The translations under genes were made by a program, and so were the position numbers. Shown here piece after piece: positions 1 through 15,481 of a stretch of 44,818 nucleotides of DNA; the first letter of the stretch is position 1; the number at the start of each line of letters is the position of its first letter. The notes beneath the pieces are model-generated. The model did no database searches and was not told the origin of the DNA. It was given only the letters and a program-made list of their open reading frames with translations. The stretch is taken from the NCBI RefSeq assembly GCF_913773725.1, contig NZ_CAJYGK010000144.1:1-44818 (forward strand), in the 5' to 3' direction. The stretch comes from an uncultured Aquabacterium sp. GTDB lineage: Bacteria > Pseudomonadota > Gammaproteobacteria > Burkholderiales > Burkholderiaceae_C.

Positions 1-269
1 CCGCTGAAGTGTATGTGTTGAGCAAGGACGAAGGCGGCCGCCACACTCCCTTCTTCAACAACTACCGTCCTCAGTTCTACTTCCGTACGACTGACGTGAC
101 TGGCGCCATCGAGCTGCCAGCCGACAAGGAAATGGTGATGCCTGGTGACAACGTGTCGATCACTGTGAAGCTGATCAACCCCATCGCCATGGAAGAAGGT
201 CTGCGCTTCGCTATCCGTGAAGGCGGCCGTACCGTGGGCGCTGGCGTGGTTGCCAAGATCATTGCTTAA
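1..269 (+). CDS. tuf: Elongation factor Tu, C-terminal part (5' end outside window)
   Basis: EF-Tu carries aminoacyl-tRNA to the ribosome as a GTP complex. Only the last ~89 residues are here, read in frame from position 3 and ending at TAA 267-269. They match EF-Tu domain 3, with recognisable stretches such as [19 protein letters not shown] and the C-terminal GRTVGAGVV. The GTPase domain lies upstream of the window. The gene is followed 13 bases later by tRNA-Trp and then secE-nusG, the usual bacterial tufB-type arrangement. Identification is firm; whether this is tufA or tufB of a duplicated pair cannot be seen. Confidence 0.97.
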
Positions 270-282
270 TTAGCGTGTTCGT

Positions 283-358
283 AGGGGTATAGCTCAATTG
301 GCAGAGCGTCGGTCTCCAAAACCGAAGGTTGTAGGTTCGATTCCTACTGCCCCTGCCA
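283..358 (+). tRNA. trnW: tRNA-Trp (anticodon CCA)
   Basis: A full cloverleaf can be folded by eye. The acceptor arms 283-289 and 348-354 pair (one T-G wobble), the anticodon stem 309-313/321-325 encloses a 7-base loop with CCA at 316-318, the T loop contains TTCGATT, and CCA is encoded at 356-358. It sits between tuf and secE and is probably cotranscribed with tuf. Confidence 0.96.
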
Positions 359-377
359 CTTGAATGTGGCTCAAACA

Positions 378-402
378 AAGCCCGCCAGGATCTGGCGGGC
401 TT
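378..402 (+). terminator. Hairpin after tRNA-Trp, terminator-like
   Basis: An 11-bp perfect stem (378-388 with 392-402) closes on a 3-base loop. It is GC-rich, but only a short T stretch follows, so it could terminate tuf-trnW transcription or serve as a processing/attenuation structure before secE. Confidence 0.55.
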
Positions 403-448
403 CGGTGTCTTGTGTGATGCCGTGTGAAATGAAGTGGAAATATTAAAC

Positions 449-835
449 ATGGCTGCCTCACAGGTTGAAACCGTCAGTTCGGGTGCAGACAAGGCGAAGC
501 TCTTTGCTGTTGCTGCCTTGGTCGTTGCTGCTGTTGCCGGCTTTTATTTCTTGGCAAAGCAAGGTGTCTATGTTCAATGGGGCGTCTTGCTGGTTGGCTT
601 GGTGGCAGCGGCAGGCGTATTCCTGATCTCCGAGTCCGGTCGTCAGTTTGTTGCTTTCGCCCGTGATGCATGGCGCGAAGTCAAAAAGGTGGTGTGGCCT
701 ACGCGCAAGGAAACACTGCAGATGACTGCTTATGTGTTTGCCTTCGTTGTCATCATGGCGCTTTTTCTGTGGTTTACGGACAAAACCCTGGAATGGGTTT
801 TTTACGACCTCATTTTGGGATGGAGAAAGTCATGA
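449..835 (+). CDS. secE: Preprotein translocase subunit SecE
   Basis: SecE stabilises SecY in the SecYEG channel in the inner membrane. The 128-residue product has two hydrophobic segments in the first half (about residues 13-55), the conserved amphipathic region ending in [13 protein letters not shown], and a final membrane helix. The motif and a three-helix layout fit the long proteobacterial SecE. I chose ATG 449; an in-frame GTG at 434 would add five residues. The stop overlaps the nusG start by 4 bases (ATGA), so the two are translationally coupled. Confidence 0.95.
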   Translation: MAASQVETVSSGADKAKLFAVAALVVAAVAGFYFLAKQGVYVQWGVLLVGLVAAAGVFLISESGRQFVAFARDAWREVKKVVWPTRKETLQMTAYVFAFVVIMALFLWFTDKTLEWVFYDLILGWRKS

Positions 836-1425
836 CAACCGATGCTGTGATGGTAGATGGTGGTGCTTCGGCGCCTGCGGCGTCTTCTAATCCTGATTTG
901 CGCTGGTATATCGTCCATGCCTATTCAGGCATGGAGAAGGCTGTAGAGCGCAATATTCTTGAGCGTATTGGCCGCGCAGGAATGCAAGACAAGTTTGGTC
1001 GCATTCTCGTTCCCACCGAAGAGGTGGTGGAGATGAAAAACGGCCAGAAGAAAACAACTGAACGCCGACTGTTTCCGGGCTATGTCTTCGTCGAGATGGT
1101 CATGGATGACGATACGTGGCACTTGGTAAAGCACACCAACAAAGTGACGGGTTTTGTCGGCGGTGCGAAGAATCGCCCTGCCCCGATCTCTGAAGAAGAG
1201 GTGCAAAAGATCGTTAGCCAGATGCAGGAAGGCACTGACAAGCCTCGCCACAAGATCGAATTCATGGTGGGTGAGTTGGTTCGTGTCAAAGAAGGCCCAT
1301 TCACTGACTTCAATGGTTCGGTGGAAGAGGTCAATTACGAGAAGAATCGTCTGCGTGTGTCGGTGATGATCTTTGGTCGTTCGACTCCTGTGGAATTGGA
1401 ATTTGGTCAGGTTGAAAAAACCTGA
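832..1425 (+). CDS. nusG: Transcription termination/antitermination protein NusG
   Basis: NusG binds RNA polymerase and links it to Rho or the ribosome. The 197-residue product has the NGN domain starting at [13 protein letters not shown], the [12 protein letters not shown] core strand, and a C-terminal KOW domain ([20 protein letters not shown]). The first ~24 residues are an Ala/Ser-rich extension. The start ATG 832 overlaps the secE stop; a longer in-frame reading from 670 runs inside secE and is rejected. Spacing and order are those of the classic secE-nusG operon. Confidence 0.97.
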   Translation: MTTDAVMVDGGASAPAASSNPDLRWYIVHAYSGMEKAVERNILERIGRAGMQDKFGRILVPTEEVVEMKNGQKKTTERRLFPGYVFVEMVMDDDTWHLVKHTNKVTGFVGGAKNRPAPISEEEVQKIVSQMQEGTDKPRHKIEFMVGELVRVKEGPFTDFNGSVEEVNYEKNRLRVSVMIFGRSTPVELEFGQVEKT

Positions 1426-1437
1426 TCTGAAAGTGGC

Positions 1438-1464
1438 CCTCGCATTTTTCGGCTCAATGCGAGG
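1438..1464 (+). terminator. Hairpin between nusG and rplK
   Basis: An 8-bp perfect stem (1438-1445 with 1457-1464) encloses an 11-base loop and is followed by the T-rich ATTTGTTTG. It may act as a partial terminator or attenuator separating secE-nusG from the ribosomal protein genes. Confidence 0.45.
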
Positions 1465-1554
1465 ATTTGTTTGATGAGTCGTTAACCCCGGGGAGCCGGT
1501 TTTCGTACGCGACGGTGCACGAGAGCTGGCGTTACAACCCGCAAGGAGCAAAAC
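1465..1554 (+). promoter_or_regulatory. rplK-rplA leader, possible L1 autoregulation site
   Basis: The 90 bases before rplK are the place where L1 represses L11-L1 translation in enterobacteria. The stretch from about 1490 to 1545 can form short GC stems, and a good ribosome-binding site (AAGGAGC) precedes ATG 1555. The assignment rests mainly on position; I did not verify the L1-binding fold base by base. Confidence 0.35.
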
Positions 1555-1986
1555 ATGGCGAAGAAAATCGTCGGTTTTATCAAGCTGCAAGTTCCAGCTG
1601 GTAAGGCCAACCCATCCCCACCAATCGGTCCTGCACTGGGTCAACGTGGTCTGAACATCATGGAGTTCTGCAAGGCGTTCAATGCCCAGACCCAGGGCGT
1701 TGAGCCAGGTCTGCCACTGCCCGTGGTGATCACTGCGTTTGCCGACAAGAGCTTCACCTTCATCATCAAGACGCCACCAGCGACGACCTTGATCAAGAAG
1801 GCCATCAAGCTCGAAAAGGGTTCTTCCAACGCGCTGAAGACCAAGGTAGGCAAGATCACACGCGAACAGCTCGAAGAGATCGCCAAGACCAAGATGAAGG
1901 ACATGAATGCTGCTGACGTGAACGCCGCTGTGCGCACGCTGGCTGGTTCTGCTCGCTCGATGGGCGTGACGGTGGAGGGTTTGTAA
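1555..1986 (+). CDS. rplK: 50S ribosomal protein L11
   Basis: L11 lies at the base of the L7/L12 stalk and binds the GTPase-associated centre of 23S rRNA. The product is 143 residues, the usual length. The N-terminal domain has the proline-rich helix region [19 protein letters not shown], and the rRNA-binding C-terminal domain ends in [11 protein letters not shown]. The ATG is preceded by AAGGAG. The TAA stop directly abuts the rplA ATG, fitting cotranslation of the L11-L1 pair. Confidence 0.98.
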   Translation: MAKKIVGFIKLQVPAGKANPSPPIGPALGQRGLNIMEFCKAFNAQTQGVEPGLPLPVVITAFADKSFTFIIKTPPATTLIKKAIKLEKGSSNALKTKVGKITREQLEEIAKTKMKDMNAADVNAAVRTLAGSARSMGVTVEGL

Positions 1987-2682
1987 ATGGCCAAGTTGAC
2001 TAAAAAGCAAAAGGCCCTGCAGGGCAAGGTAGACAGCACCAAGCTGTACGCTTTCGCTGATGCCGTGGCTTTGGTGAAGGAAGCAGCTACTGCCAAGTTC
2101 GATGAATCCATCGACGTGGCTGTGCAGCTCGGCATCGACGCCAAGAAGTCTGACCAAGTGGTGCGCGGCGCTGTGGTGCTGCCCAACGGCACAGGCAAGA
2201 CAACTCGCGTTGCCGTGTTTGCACAGGGTGCCAAGGCTGAAGAAGCCAAGGCTGCCGGCGCTGACGTGGTTGGTATGGACGACCTGGCTGCCATGGTCAA
2301 GGCCGGTGACATGCCTTTCGACGTGGTGATTGCTGCTCCCGACGCGATGCGTGTGGTGGGTACGCTGGGTCAAATTCTGGGCCCACGCGGTCTGATGCCT
2401 AACCCCAAGGTTGGCACAGTGACTCCCGACGTTGCCACGGCTGTGAAGAACGCCAAGGCTGGTCAGGTGCAGTTCCGTGTCGACAAGGCCGGTATCGTGC
2501 ACAGCACCATTGGTCGCCGTTCGTTCGACAACGAAAAGCTCCAGGGTAACCTGGCTGCGTTGATCGACGCGCTGAACAAGGCCAAGCCTGCTTCGAGCAA
2601 GGGTCTGTACCTGCGCAAGGTGGCTGTTTCCTCCACGATGGGCGTTGGCGTCCGCGTGGACACACAGTCCATCGCAGCGTAA
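1987..2682 (+). CDS. rplA: 50S ribosomal protein L1
   Basis: L1 forms the mobile stalk near the E site and represses its own operon. The product is 231 residues, full length for bacteria. It shows the conserved [15 protein letters not shown] segment and the C-terminal rRNA-binding part with MGVGVRVD. The ribosome-binding site GGAGG lies inside the end of rplK, so translation is coupled. Nothing is unusual. Confidence 0.98.
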   Translation: MAKLTKKQKALQGKVDSTKLYAFADAVALVKEAATAKFDESIDVAVQLGIDAKKSDQVVRGAVVLPNGTGKTTRVAVFAQGAKAEEAKAAGADVVGMDDLAAMVKAGDMPFDVVIAAPDAMRVVGTLGQILGPRGLMPNPKVGTVTPDVATAVKNAKAGQVQFRVDKAGIVHSTIGRRSFDNEKLQGNLAALIDALNKAKPASSKGLYLRKVAVSSTMGVGVRVDTQSIAA

Positions 2683-2915
2683 TTGCAAGAAATCTTCGGG
2701 TCTTTCGCGAGGCCCGATGTGGTGGGCTGGGAGTGCTGCACAAGAACTCCCAGGCCATCCAAGACCGTTGGTGTGCGCTGCTGCACTTAATCCGTTAGAG
2801 GGCCAACGCAGATGGCGATCCCGCTGCAGATGGAATTCGTTCCGAAACAGTTGGTCGCTGCAACAAGAGCGTGCATGAGGGTGAAAACCTGATTGCGCAA
2901 ATGAAGGAGTAGACC
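2683..2915 (+). promoter_or_regulatory. L10 leader upstream of rplJ
   Basis: The 233-base spacer between rplA and rplJ holds several GC-rich complementary stretches (for example around 2722-2752), and a strong AAGGAG at 2904-2909 before the TTG start. In many bacteria the L10-(L7/L12)4 complex binds this leader and blocks rplJL translation. A promoter for rplJL-rpoBC is usually also in this spacer. Size and position fit; the fold itself was not computed. Confidence 0.6.
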
Positions 2916-3422
2916 TTGAGTCTTAATCGCAGTGAGAAAGAAGCGGTCATTTCTGAAGTGACCAGCCTCGCCGCAAAAGCTCAAACGCTTGTGATCGCGG
3001 AATACCGTGGCATCACGGTCGCCGACATGACCAAACTGCGCGTTGAAGCACGCAGCAAGGGTGTGAGCCTGAGTGTTCTGAAGAACACCCTGGCCCGCCG
3101 TGCTGTGGCTGGCAGCCAGTTTGACGTGGTGGCCGACCAGATGACTGGTCCCCTGATCTATGGCTTCTCCGAAGATGCCGTGGCCGCCGCCAAAGTGGTG
3201 GCCGATTTCGCGAAGACCAACGACAAGTTGGTGATTCGCGGCGGTGCTTTCGGTGGCAAGGCCCTGGATGTCAACGGCGTTAAGCAACTGGCCAACATTC
3301 CTTCCAAGGAAGTGTTGCTGGCCCAGTTGTGTGGCTTGCTTATGTCGCCTATTTCCCGCACCGCAGTGGTGTTGGGTGCCTTGGCGGCGAAAAAAGGCGA
3401 AGGCGAAACTGCCGCTGCTTGA
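2916..3422 (+). CDS. rplJ: 50S ribosomal protein L10
   Basis: L10 anchors the L7/L12 dimers on the ribosome. The product is 168 residues and begins [15 protein letters not shown], typical of betaproteobacterial L10; the C-terminal helix that binds L7/L12 follows. The start codon is TTG, supported by a well-placed AAGGAG seven bases upstream and by alignment with the family start. A rare start codon together with the leader fits tight translational control. Confidence 0.96.
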   Translation: MSLNRSEKEAVISEVTSLAAKAQTLVIAEYRGITVADMTKLRVEARSKGVSLSVLKNTLARRAVAGSQFDVVADQMTGPLIYGFSEDAVAAAKVVADFAKTNDKLVIRGGAFGGKALDVNGVKQLANIPSKEVLLAQLCGLLMSPISRTAVVLGALAAKKGEGETAAA

Positions 3423-3464
3423 TAGCAGTGCAGTCACGTGTTAACCAATTGTTAGGAAATCAAA

Positions 3465-3842
3465 ATGGCATTCGATAAAGACGCATTTCTGACCGCTCTC
3501 GACAGCATGACGGTCCTGGAACTCAATGACCTGGTGAAGGCCATTGAAGAGAAGTTTGGCGTGAGCGCTGCAGCCATGGCTGCTCCTGCTGCCGCTGGTG
3601 CTGGCGCTGGCGCTGCTGCTGCTGAAGAAAAGACAGAATTCAACGTGGTGCTGACCGATGCTGGCGCCAACAAGGTTTCCGTCATCAAGGCAGTGCGCGA
3701 AATCACCGGTCTGGGCCTCAAGGAAGCCAAGGACCTGGTGGACGGCGCTCCCAAGAACGTCAAGGAAGGCATTGCCAAGGCAGACGCCGAAGCCGCTGTC
3801 AAGAAGCTGGTGGAAGCTGGCGCCAAGGCCGAACTCAAGTAA
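3465..3842 (+). CDS. rplL: 50S ribosomal protein L7/L12
   Basis: L7/L12 forms the flexible stalk that recruits and activates translational GTPases. The 125-residue product has the N-terminal dimerisation domain, an Ala/Gly-rich hinge (about residues 38-55) and the globular C-terminal domain with [20 protein letters not shown]. Length and domains are standard. It follows rplJ by 42 bases. Confidence 0.98.
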   Translation: MAFDKDAFLTALDSMTVLELNDLVKAIEEKFGVSAAAMAAPAAAGAGAGAAAAEEKTEFNVVLTDAGANKVSVIKAVREITGLGLKEAKDLVDGAPKNVKEGIAKADAEAAVKKLVEAGAKAELK

Positions 3843-3858
3843 TTCGGTTCCTTTCAAG

Positions 3859-3891
3859 GGCTGGAGTGCTCCTCAAGGGCCTCCAGCCTTT
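3859..3891 (+). terminator. Attenuator-like hairpin in the rplL-rpoB spacer
   Basis: GGCTGGAG (3859-3866) pairs with CTCCAGCC (3881-3888), and TTT follows. In Escherichia coli a partial terminator in this spacer lowers rpoBC transcription relative to rplJL. The hairpin here is in the same place and would fit that role. Confidence 0.6.
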
Positions 3892-3906
3892 GGCGCTTTC
3901 AGAGCG

Positions 3907-3967
3907 CACTCGAAAACCGGCTTGGCTCTTCATTCAAGGGCCCTGCAACAGCCCAGGTTTTCGAGTG
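3907..3967 (+). promoter_or_regulatory. Long stem in the rplL-rpoB spacer, possible RNase III processing site
   Basis: A 12-bp perfect inverted repeat (3907-3918 with 3956-3967) encloses a 37-base loop that can itself pair partly. E. coli has an RNase III-cleaved duplex between rplL and rpoB. This position and stem length make the same function plausible here, but cleavage is inferred. Confidence 0.4.
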
Positions 3968-4130
3968 TCTTCTGACAACCCCGACAGCAGAAGATACCTT
4001 GGTTCGGGTGATGTGCAACGCATCGCCGTCCGCCATGGTTGGTAGTGGCCAACCGCCAAGCCCGCACAGGAACGCACCTTGCGGGTCAGTCGTCGAAGAC
4101 CCAGGACTCATGTCTTTGCCCGGAGATCTC

Positions 4131-8243
<4,113 letters not shown>

Positions 8244-8269
8244 ACAGGATCGGGATTATTAAAAAAGTG

Positions 8270-8345
8270 AGCTGCTAGCGCTTGTTGATAAAGGCTTTGC
8301 GTGTGTTTAAGCATCCAAAGCCCCGTGTATCAAGCGCTGCTAGCT
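8270..8345. repeat. Imperfect inverted repeat in the rpoB-rpoC spacer (Comamonadaceae-type dispersed repeat)
   Basis: AGCTGCTAGCGCTTG (8270-8284) is nearly the reverse complement of CAAGCGCTGCTAGCT (8331-8345). An inner GGCTTTG/CAAAGCC pair lies between them, so the spacer can form one long hairpin. The core word resembles a short palindromic repeat I recall as scattered in Acidovorax-like genomes, and a related word is found at 14081 inside rsmB. A role in RNA processing or attenuation between rpoB and rpoC is possible. Confidence 0.6.
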
Positions 8346-8374
8346 ATGATTTTTGACGAAAAGGAAAGAGTCAC

Positions 8375-12607
<4,233 letters not shown>

Positions 12608-12627
12608 GCCCTTGGGCTTTGTCTGAA

Positions 12628-12669
12628 AGCGCTCCCGTCCTGCCGCTAGGTGGGCCGGGAGCGTTTTTT
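12628..12669 (+). terminator. Rho-independent terminator after rpoC
   Basis: CGCTCCCG (12630-12637) pairs with CGGGAGCG (12656-12663), and TTTTTT follows immediately. It closes the rplKAJL-rpoBC transcription block. Confidence 0.9.
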
Positions 12670-12757
12670 ATTGGAACCGTCTTTCTCTTTTTCTCTGTGC
12701 TTTGGCTGTTGGTGCCATGGCCCGCCAGGGCCGCGCATTGCCTTGTTTGTGCCCTGT

Positions 12758-13294
12758 ATGTGGTCGTCCCCCCTGTTCTGGATCTTGGTTGCGGTGATGG
12801 TGTTCTGGGCGCTGGGCGCCTACAACCGCCTGGTGCGCCTGAGGGCTGCAGCGCAAGCGGCTGATACCCAGTGGCAGGAGGTGCTGCGCCGCTGGGTACA
12901 GATGTCACAGGCCTGGCGGGCGGCATCCCCAGTGCAAGCTGCTGATTTGGCAGACGGCGCTGCCTTGGCGGTGAATGAGCGGCTGGAGCACGCGAGCCAG
13001 GTGCTGGAAGCAGCCCTGGTGGCCGCCCAAGCGCGGGGTGGAGAGCGCCTGCCCAGCCACCCGGAATGGGACGCTTGCCGCGCCCTGCTGGCAGCTTGGA
13101 CTGACATGCTGGCCAACGCTGGCGGCACCGAGGGGGCAGAGATGGCGCCCTGGCGTGCGCAGGCTGCCGATTTGCAGGCCGTGACCACCATCGCCGCGCG
13201 CAATGCGGAAGAGGCCATGCAGGCGTACCAAGCGGCCATTGGCCAGTTCCCCGTCAGCGTGTTGGCGCAGGTTTGTGGCTTTGGTCCAAGGTAG
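12758..13294 (+). CDS. LemA-like membrane-anchored protein
   Basis: The 178-residue product starts with a hydrophobic helix (about residues 6-20) followed by AYNRLVRLRAAAQAADTQW, which resembles the start of the LemA domain (YN-LV-LR). It ends in YQAAIGQFPVSVLAQVCGF, matching the C-terminal LemA pattern of an aromatic-rich AI-xFP-x-L-A-xx-GF stretch. The middle is helical and Ala-rich. LemA proteins are periplasm-facing, of unclear function. I chose ATG 12758 because the upstream in-frame part overlaps the rpoC terminator. It is a diverged family member, so the assignment is moderate. Confidence 0.65.
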   Translation: MWSSPLFWILVAVMVFWALGAYNRLVRLRAAAQAADTQWQEVLRRWVQMSQAWRAASPVQAADLADGAALAVNERLEHASQVLEAALVAAQARGGERLPSHPEWDACRALLAAWTDMLANAGGTEGAEMAPWRAQAADLQAVTTIAARNAEEAMQAYQAAIGQFPVSVLAQVCGFGPR

Positions 13295-13384
13295 CGGCCC
13301 TCTTGCGCTACCGGCGAGATGGCCGCCCCTCTTTTTTGAAGCTGTTGCACACTGCTGCGTGCTGACTTGTCACTGGATTCCTTG

Positions 13385-14854
13385 ATGAACCCCTCTGCCC
13401 CACGCCCTGCGCGCCCCGCCCGACCCACCTCCCGACCTGCGGCCCCGAGCGCTCAGGGCGCCACTTCACGCTCGCCCGCCGCAGCGTCCGGTGCGCCAGC
13501 GTCTGCGGCGCCTGCGGGCACCGGCGTGCCCTTGTGGCAGCAGCTGATGCTGGTGTGCCAGGCGCTGCAGGGCATTCGTGGCGGGCAGTCGGGTACGGCG
13601 GTGATCGAGGGCGTGGAACCGCGTCTGCGCCCCGGTGTGCAGGCGCTGTTGTTCCAGGTGCTGCGCAACCTGGGCCGGGCCGATGCGCTGCGCAGCCAGC
13701 TCGTCGCCCGCAAGCCGCCCCCGGCGGCAGACGCGCTGCTGTGCACGGCGCTGGCGCTGGCGTGGGACCCGCAGGCCGCGCCCTATGAGCCCTTCACCTT
13801 GGTCAACCAGGCGGTAGAAGCCGCCAAGCGCGGCCAGGCCACGCGGGGGCAGGCCTCTTTCATCAACGCCTGCCTGCGCCGCTTTTTGCGTGAGCGTGAT
13901 GCACTGGTGGCCGCCACCGATGGCGACCCCGTTGCGCGCTGGAATCACCCCGCCTGGTGGATTCGCCGGTTGCGGCAAGACTATCCGGCAGATTGGGAGC
14001 GCATTCTGCAGGCCAACAACGCACACGCGCCCATGGCGCTGCGGGTTAATCAACAAAAATGCACTCTGGCGCAATACCAGCAAGCGCTAGCAGCTATCAA
14101 TTTAGAAGCGAAGGTGGTCGGGCCGCAGGGCCTGGAGCTGGCACAACCCGTGCCGGTGCAGGTGCTGCCGGGGTTTGCTGATGGCTGGGTGTCGGTGCAA
14201 GACGCTGCTGCCCAGCAGGCGGCGCCCCTGGTGCTGCAAGGGCTGGATTTGACGCAGCCCTTGCGCGTGCTGGATGCCTGCGCTGCGCCGGGTGGCAAGA
14301 CAGCGCATCTGCTGGAACATGCGCCCGCGGGCTCGCCGCTGCAGGTCACGGCGCTGGAGGTGGATGCAAAGCGCAGTGCGCGCATCCACGACACGCTGGC
14401 GCGGCTGGGCTTGTCGGCGCAAGTGCTGGTGGCCGATGCGTCGCGCCCCCAGGACTGGTGGCAGTCGCAGTGCGGCGGAACCCCCTTTGACGCCATCTTG
14501 CTGGATGCGCCTTGCACCGCCTCGGGCATCGTGCGCCGCCATCCTGACGTGCGCTGGTTGCGGCGCGAATCGGACGTTGCGCAGCTGGCGCAGCTGCAGC
14601 GCCAGATTCTGGAAGCGCTGTGGCCGCTGCTCAAACCGGGCGGACGCCTGCTGTATTGCACCTGCTCGGTCTTCAAGGCCGAGGGCGATCTGCAGATCCA
14701 AACGTTTCTTGCACACAACACCAACGCCCAGTTGCTGCCCTCTCCAGGCCATTTAATTCCAGGAGTGGGGGAAAAATCCGGGCCTGTCCGGGACAATCCG
14801 GCAGGTGACCACGACGGTTTCTTTTACGCCCTGTTGCAAAAATCGGCCCATTGA
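13385..14854 (+). CDS. rsmB: 16S rRNA (cytosine(967)-C(5))-methyltransferase RsmB
   Basis: RsmB methylates C967 of 16S rRNA using S-adenosylmethionine. The 489-residue product begins with a ~55-residue Pro/Ala/Ser-rich extension, then a NusB-like RNA-binding domain, then the Rossmann methyltransferase. The SAM-binding motif is LDACAAPGGKTAHLLE. The two cysteine motifs of RNA m5C enzymes are LLDAPCTASGIVRRHPD and LLYCTCSVFKAEG, the latter carrying the expected nucleophile. It is longer than E. coli RsmB (429 residues), mostly through the N-terminal tail. A short dispersed-repeat word lies inside the frame near codon 234. DUF4390 follows after four bases. Confidence 0.93.
   Translation: MNPSAPRPARPARPTSRPAAPSAQGATSRSPAAASGAPASAAPAGTGVPLWQQLMLVCQALQGIRGGQSGTAVIEGVEPRLRPGVQALLFQVLRNLGRADALRSQLVARKPPPAADALLCTALALAWDPQAAPYEPFTLVNQAVEAAKRGQATRGQASFINACLRRFLRERDALVAATDGDPVARWNHPAWWIRRLRQDYPADWERILQANNAHAPMALRVNQQKCTLAQYQQALAAINLEAKVVGPQGLELAQPVPVQVLPGFADGWVSVQDAAAQQAAPLVLQGLDLTQPLRVLDACAAPGGKTAHLLEHAPAGSPLQVTALEVDAKRSARIHDTLARLGLSAQVLVADASRPQDWWQSQCGGTPFDAILLDAPCTASGIVRRHPDVRWLRRESDVAQLAQLQRQILEALWPLLKPGGRLLYCTCSVFKAEGDLQIQTFLAHNTNAQLLPSPGHLIPGVGEKSGPVRDNPAGDHDGFFYALLQKSAH
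14081..14108. repeat. Dispersed-repeat word inside rsmB
   Basis: CAAGCGCTAGCAGCTATC (14081-14098) closely matches the arm at 8331-8348 in the rpoB-rpoC spacer and is followed by an AT-rich stretch. It is read in frame as QALAAINLEA and begins in a locally AT-rich patch (from about 14045) unlike the rest of the gene. Confidence 0.5.
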
Positions 14855-14858
14855 GTCC

Positions 14859-15464
14859 ATGGTGATTCGCTGGCTACGCTTTGTCGTGTGCTGCTGGGCC
14901 CTGTGGTGGGCCCCCGGCGCAGCTGTGTTTGCGCAGCAGGACGCAGGCGAGGCGCAGGGTTTGCGCATAGAGCGTACAGAAGACGGCCTCTACCTGGGCG
15001 CGTCGTTCGACTTCACCTTGCCCGATCTGGCCGAGGATGCCTTGCACAAAGGCATTCCCATGTTTTTCGTGATGGAGGCCCAGGTTCGGCGCGATCGCTG
15101 GTATTGGTCAGACCGTGTGGTGGCTGAAGCCACGCGCTACCTGCGCCTGAGCTACCAGCCGCTCACGCGCCGCTGGCGGCTCAGCACCTCTTCGGTGCCG
15201 TTCACCAACAGCGGACTGGGCGTGGTGCTGGGGCAGAATTTTGACGAGCTGGACGAAGCCCTGTCCGCCATGCGGCGGGTGATTCGCTGGCGCATTGGAG
15301 ATGCCGATGTGCTGGAGCCCAACGCCGCGCACACGGTGCAGTTGCGCTTCCGGCTGGACATGTCCCAGCTGCCGCGGCCCTTGCAGATTGGCGCCGTGGG
15401 TCGCTCGGACTGGAACCTGCTGGTGTTCCGCAGCCAGCGGCTGCCTTCGCGCGCGCAGCCTTAA
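14859..15464 (+). CDS. DUF4390 family secreted protein
   Basis: The 201-residue product starts MVIRWLRFVVCCWALWWAPG, a signal peptide with probable cleavage after the Ala-rich AAVFA. The mature part has the DUF4390 character: DGLYLGASFDFTLPDLAEDAL, an RWYWSDRVV stretch and a C-terminal SDWNLLVFR. No enzymatic residues are recognised and the function is unknown. It lies between rsmB (4 bases) and the histidine kinase (17 bases). In betaproteobacteria this gene commonly precedes the ntrY-like kinase, which suggests an envelope role linked to that sensor. Confidence 0.85.
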   Translation: MVIRWLRFVVCCWALWWAPGAAVFAQQDAGEAQGLRIERTEDGLYLGASFDFTLPDLAEDALHKGIPMFFVMEAQVRRDRWYWSDRVVAEATRYLRLSYQPLTRRWRLSTSSVPFTNSGLGVVLGQNFDELDEALSAMRRVIRWRIGDADVLEPNAAHTVQLRFRLDMSQLPRPLQIGAVGRSDWNLLVFRSQRLPSRAQP

Positions 15465-15481
15465 CCCCGCCTTTTTCTGAA

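Noticed and set aside
925..2688. 587-codon reverse frame across nusG, rplK and rplA
   Set aside because: It spans three unrelated forward genes and their spacers without any domain; a shadow frame.
3999..4130. N-terminal extension of rpoB by 44 residues
   Set aside because: The extension has no match to RpoB, while ATG 4131 has a ribosome-binding site and the conserved start.
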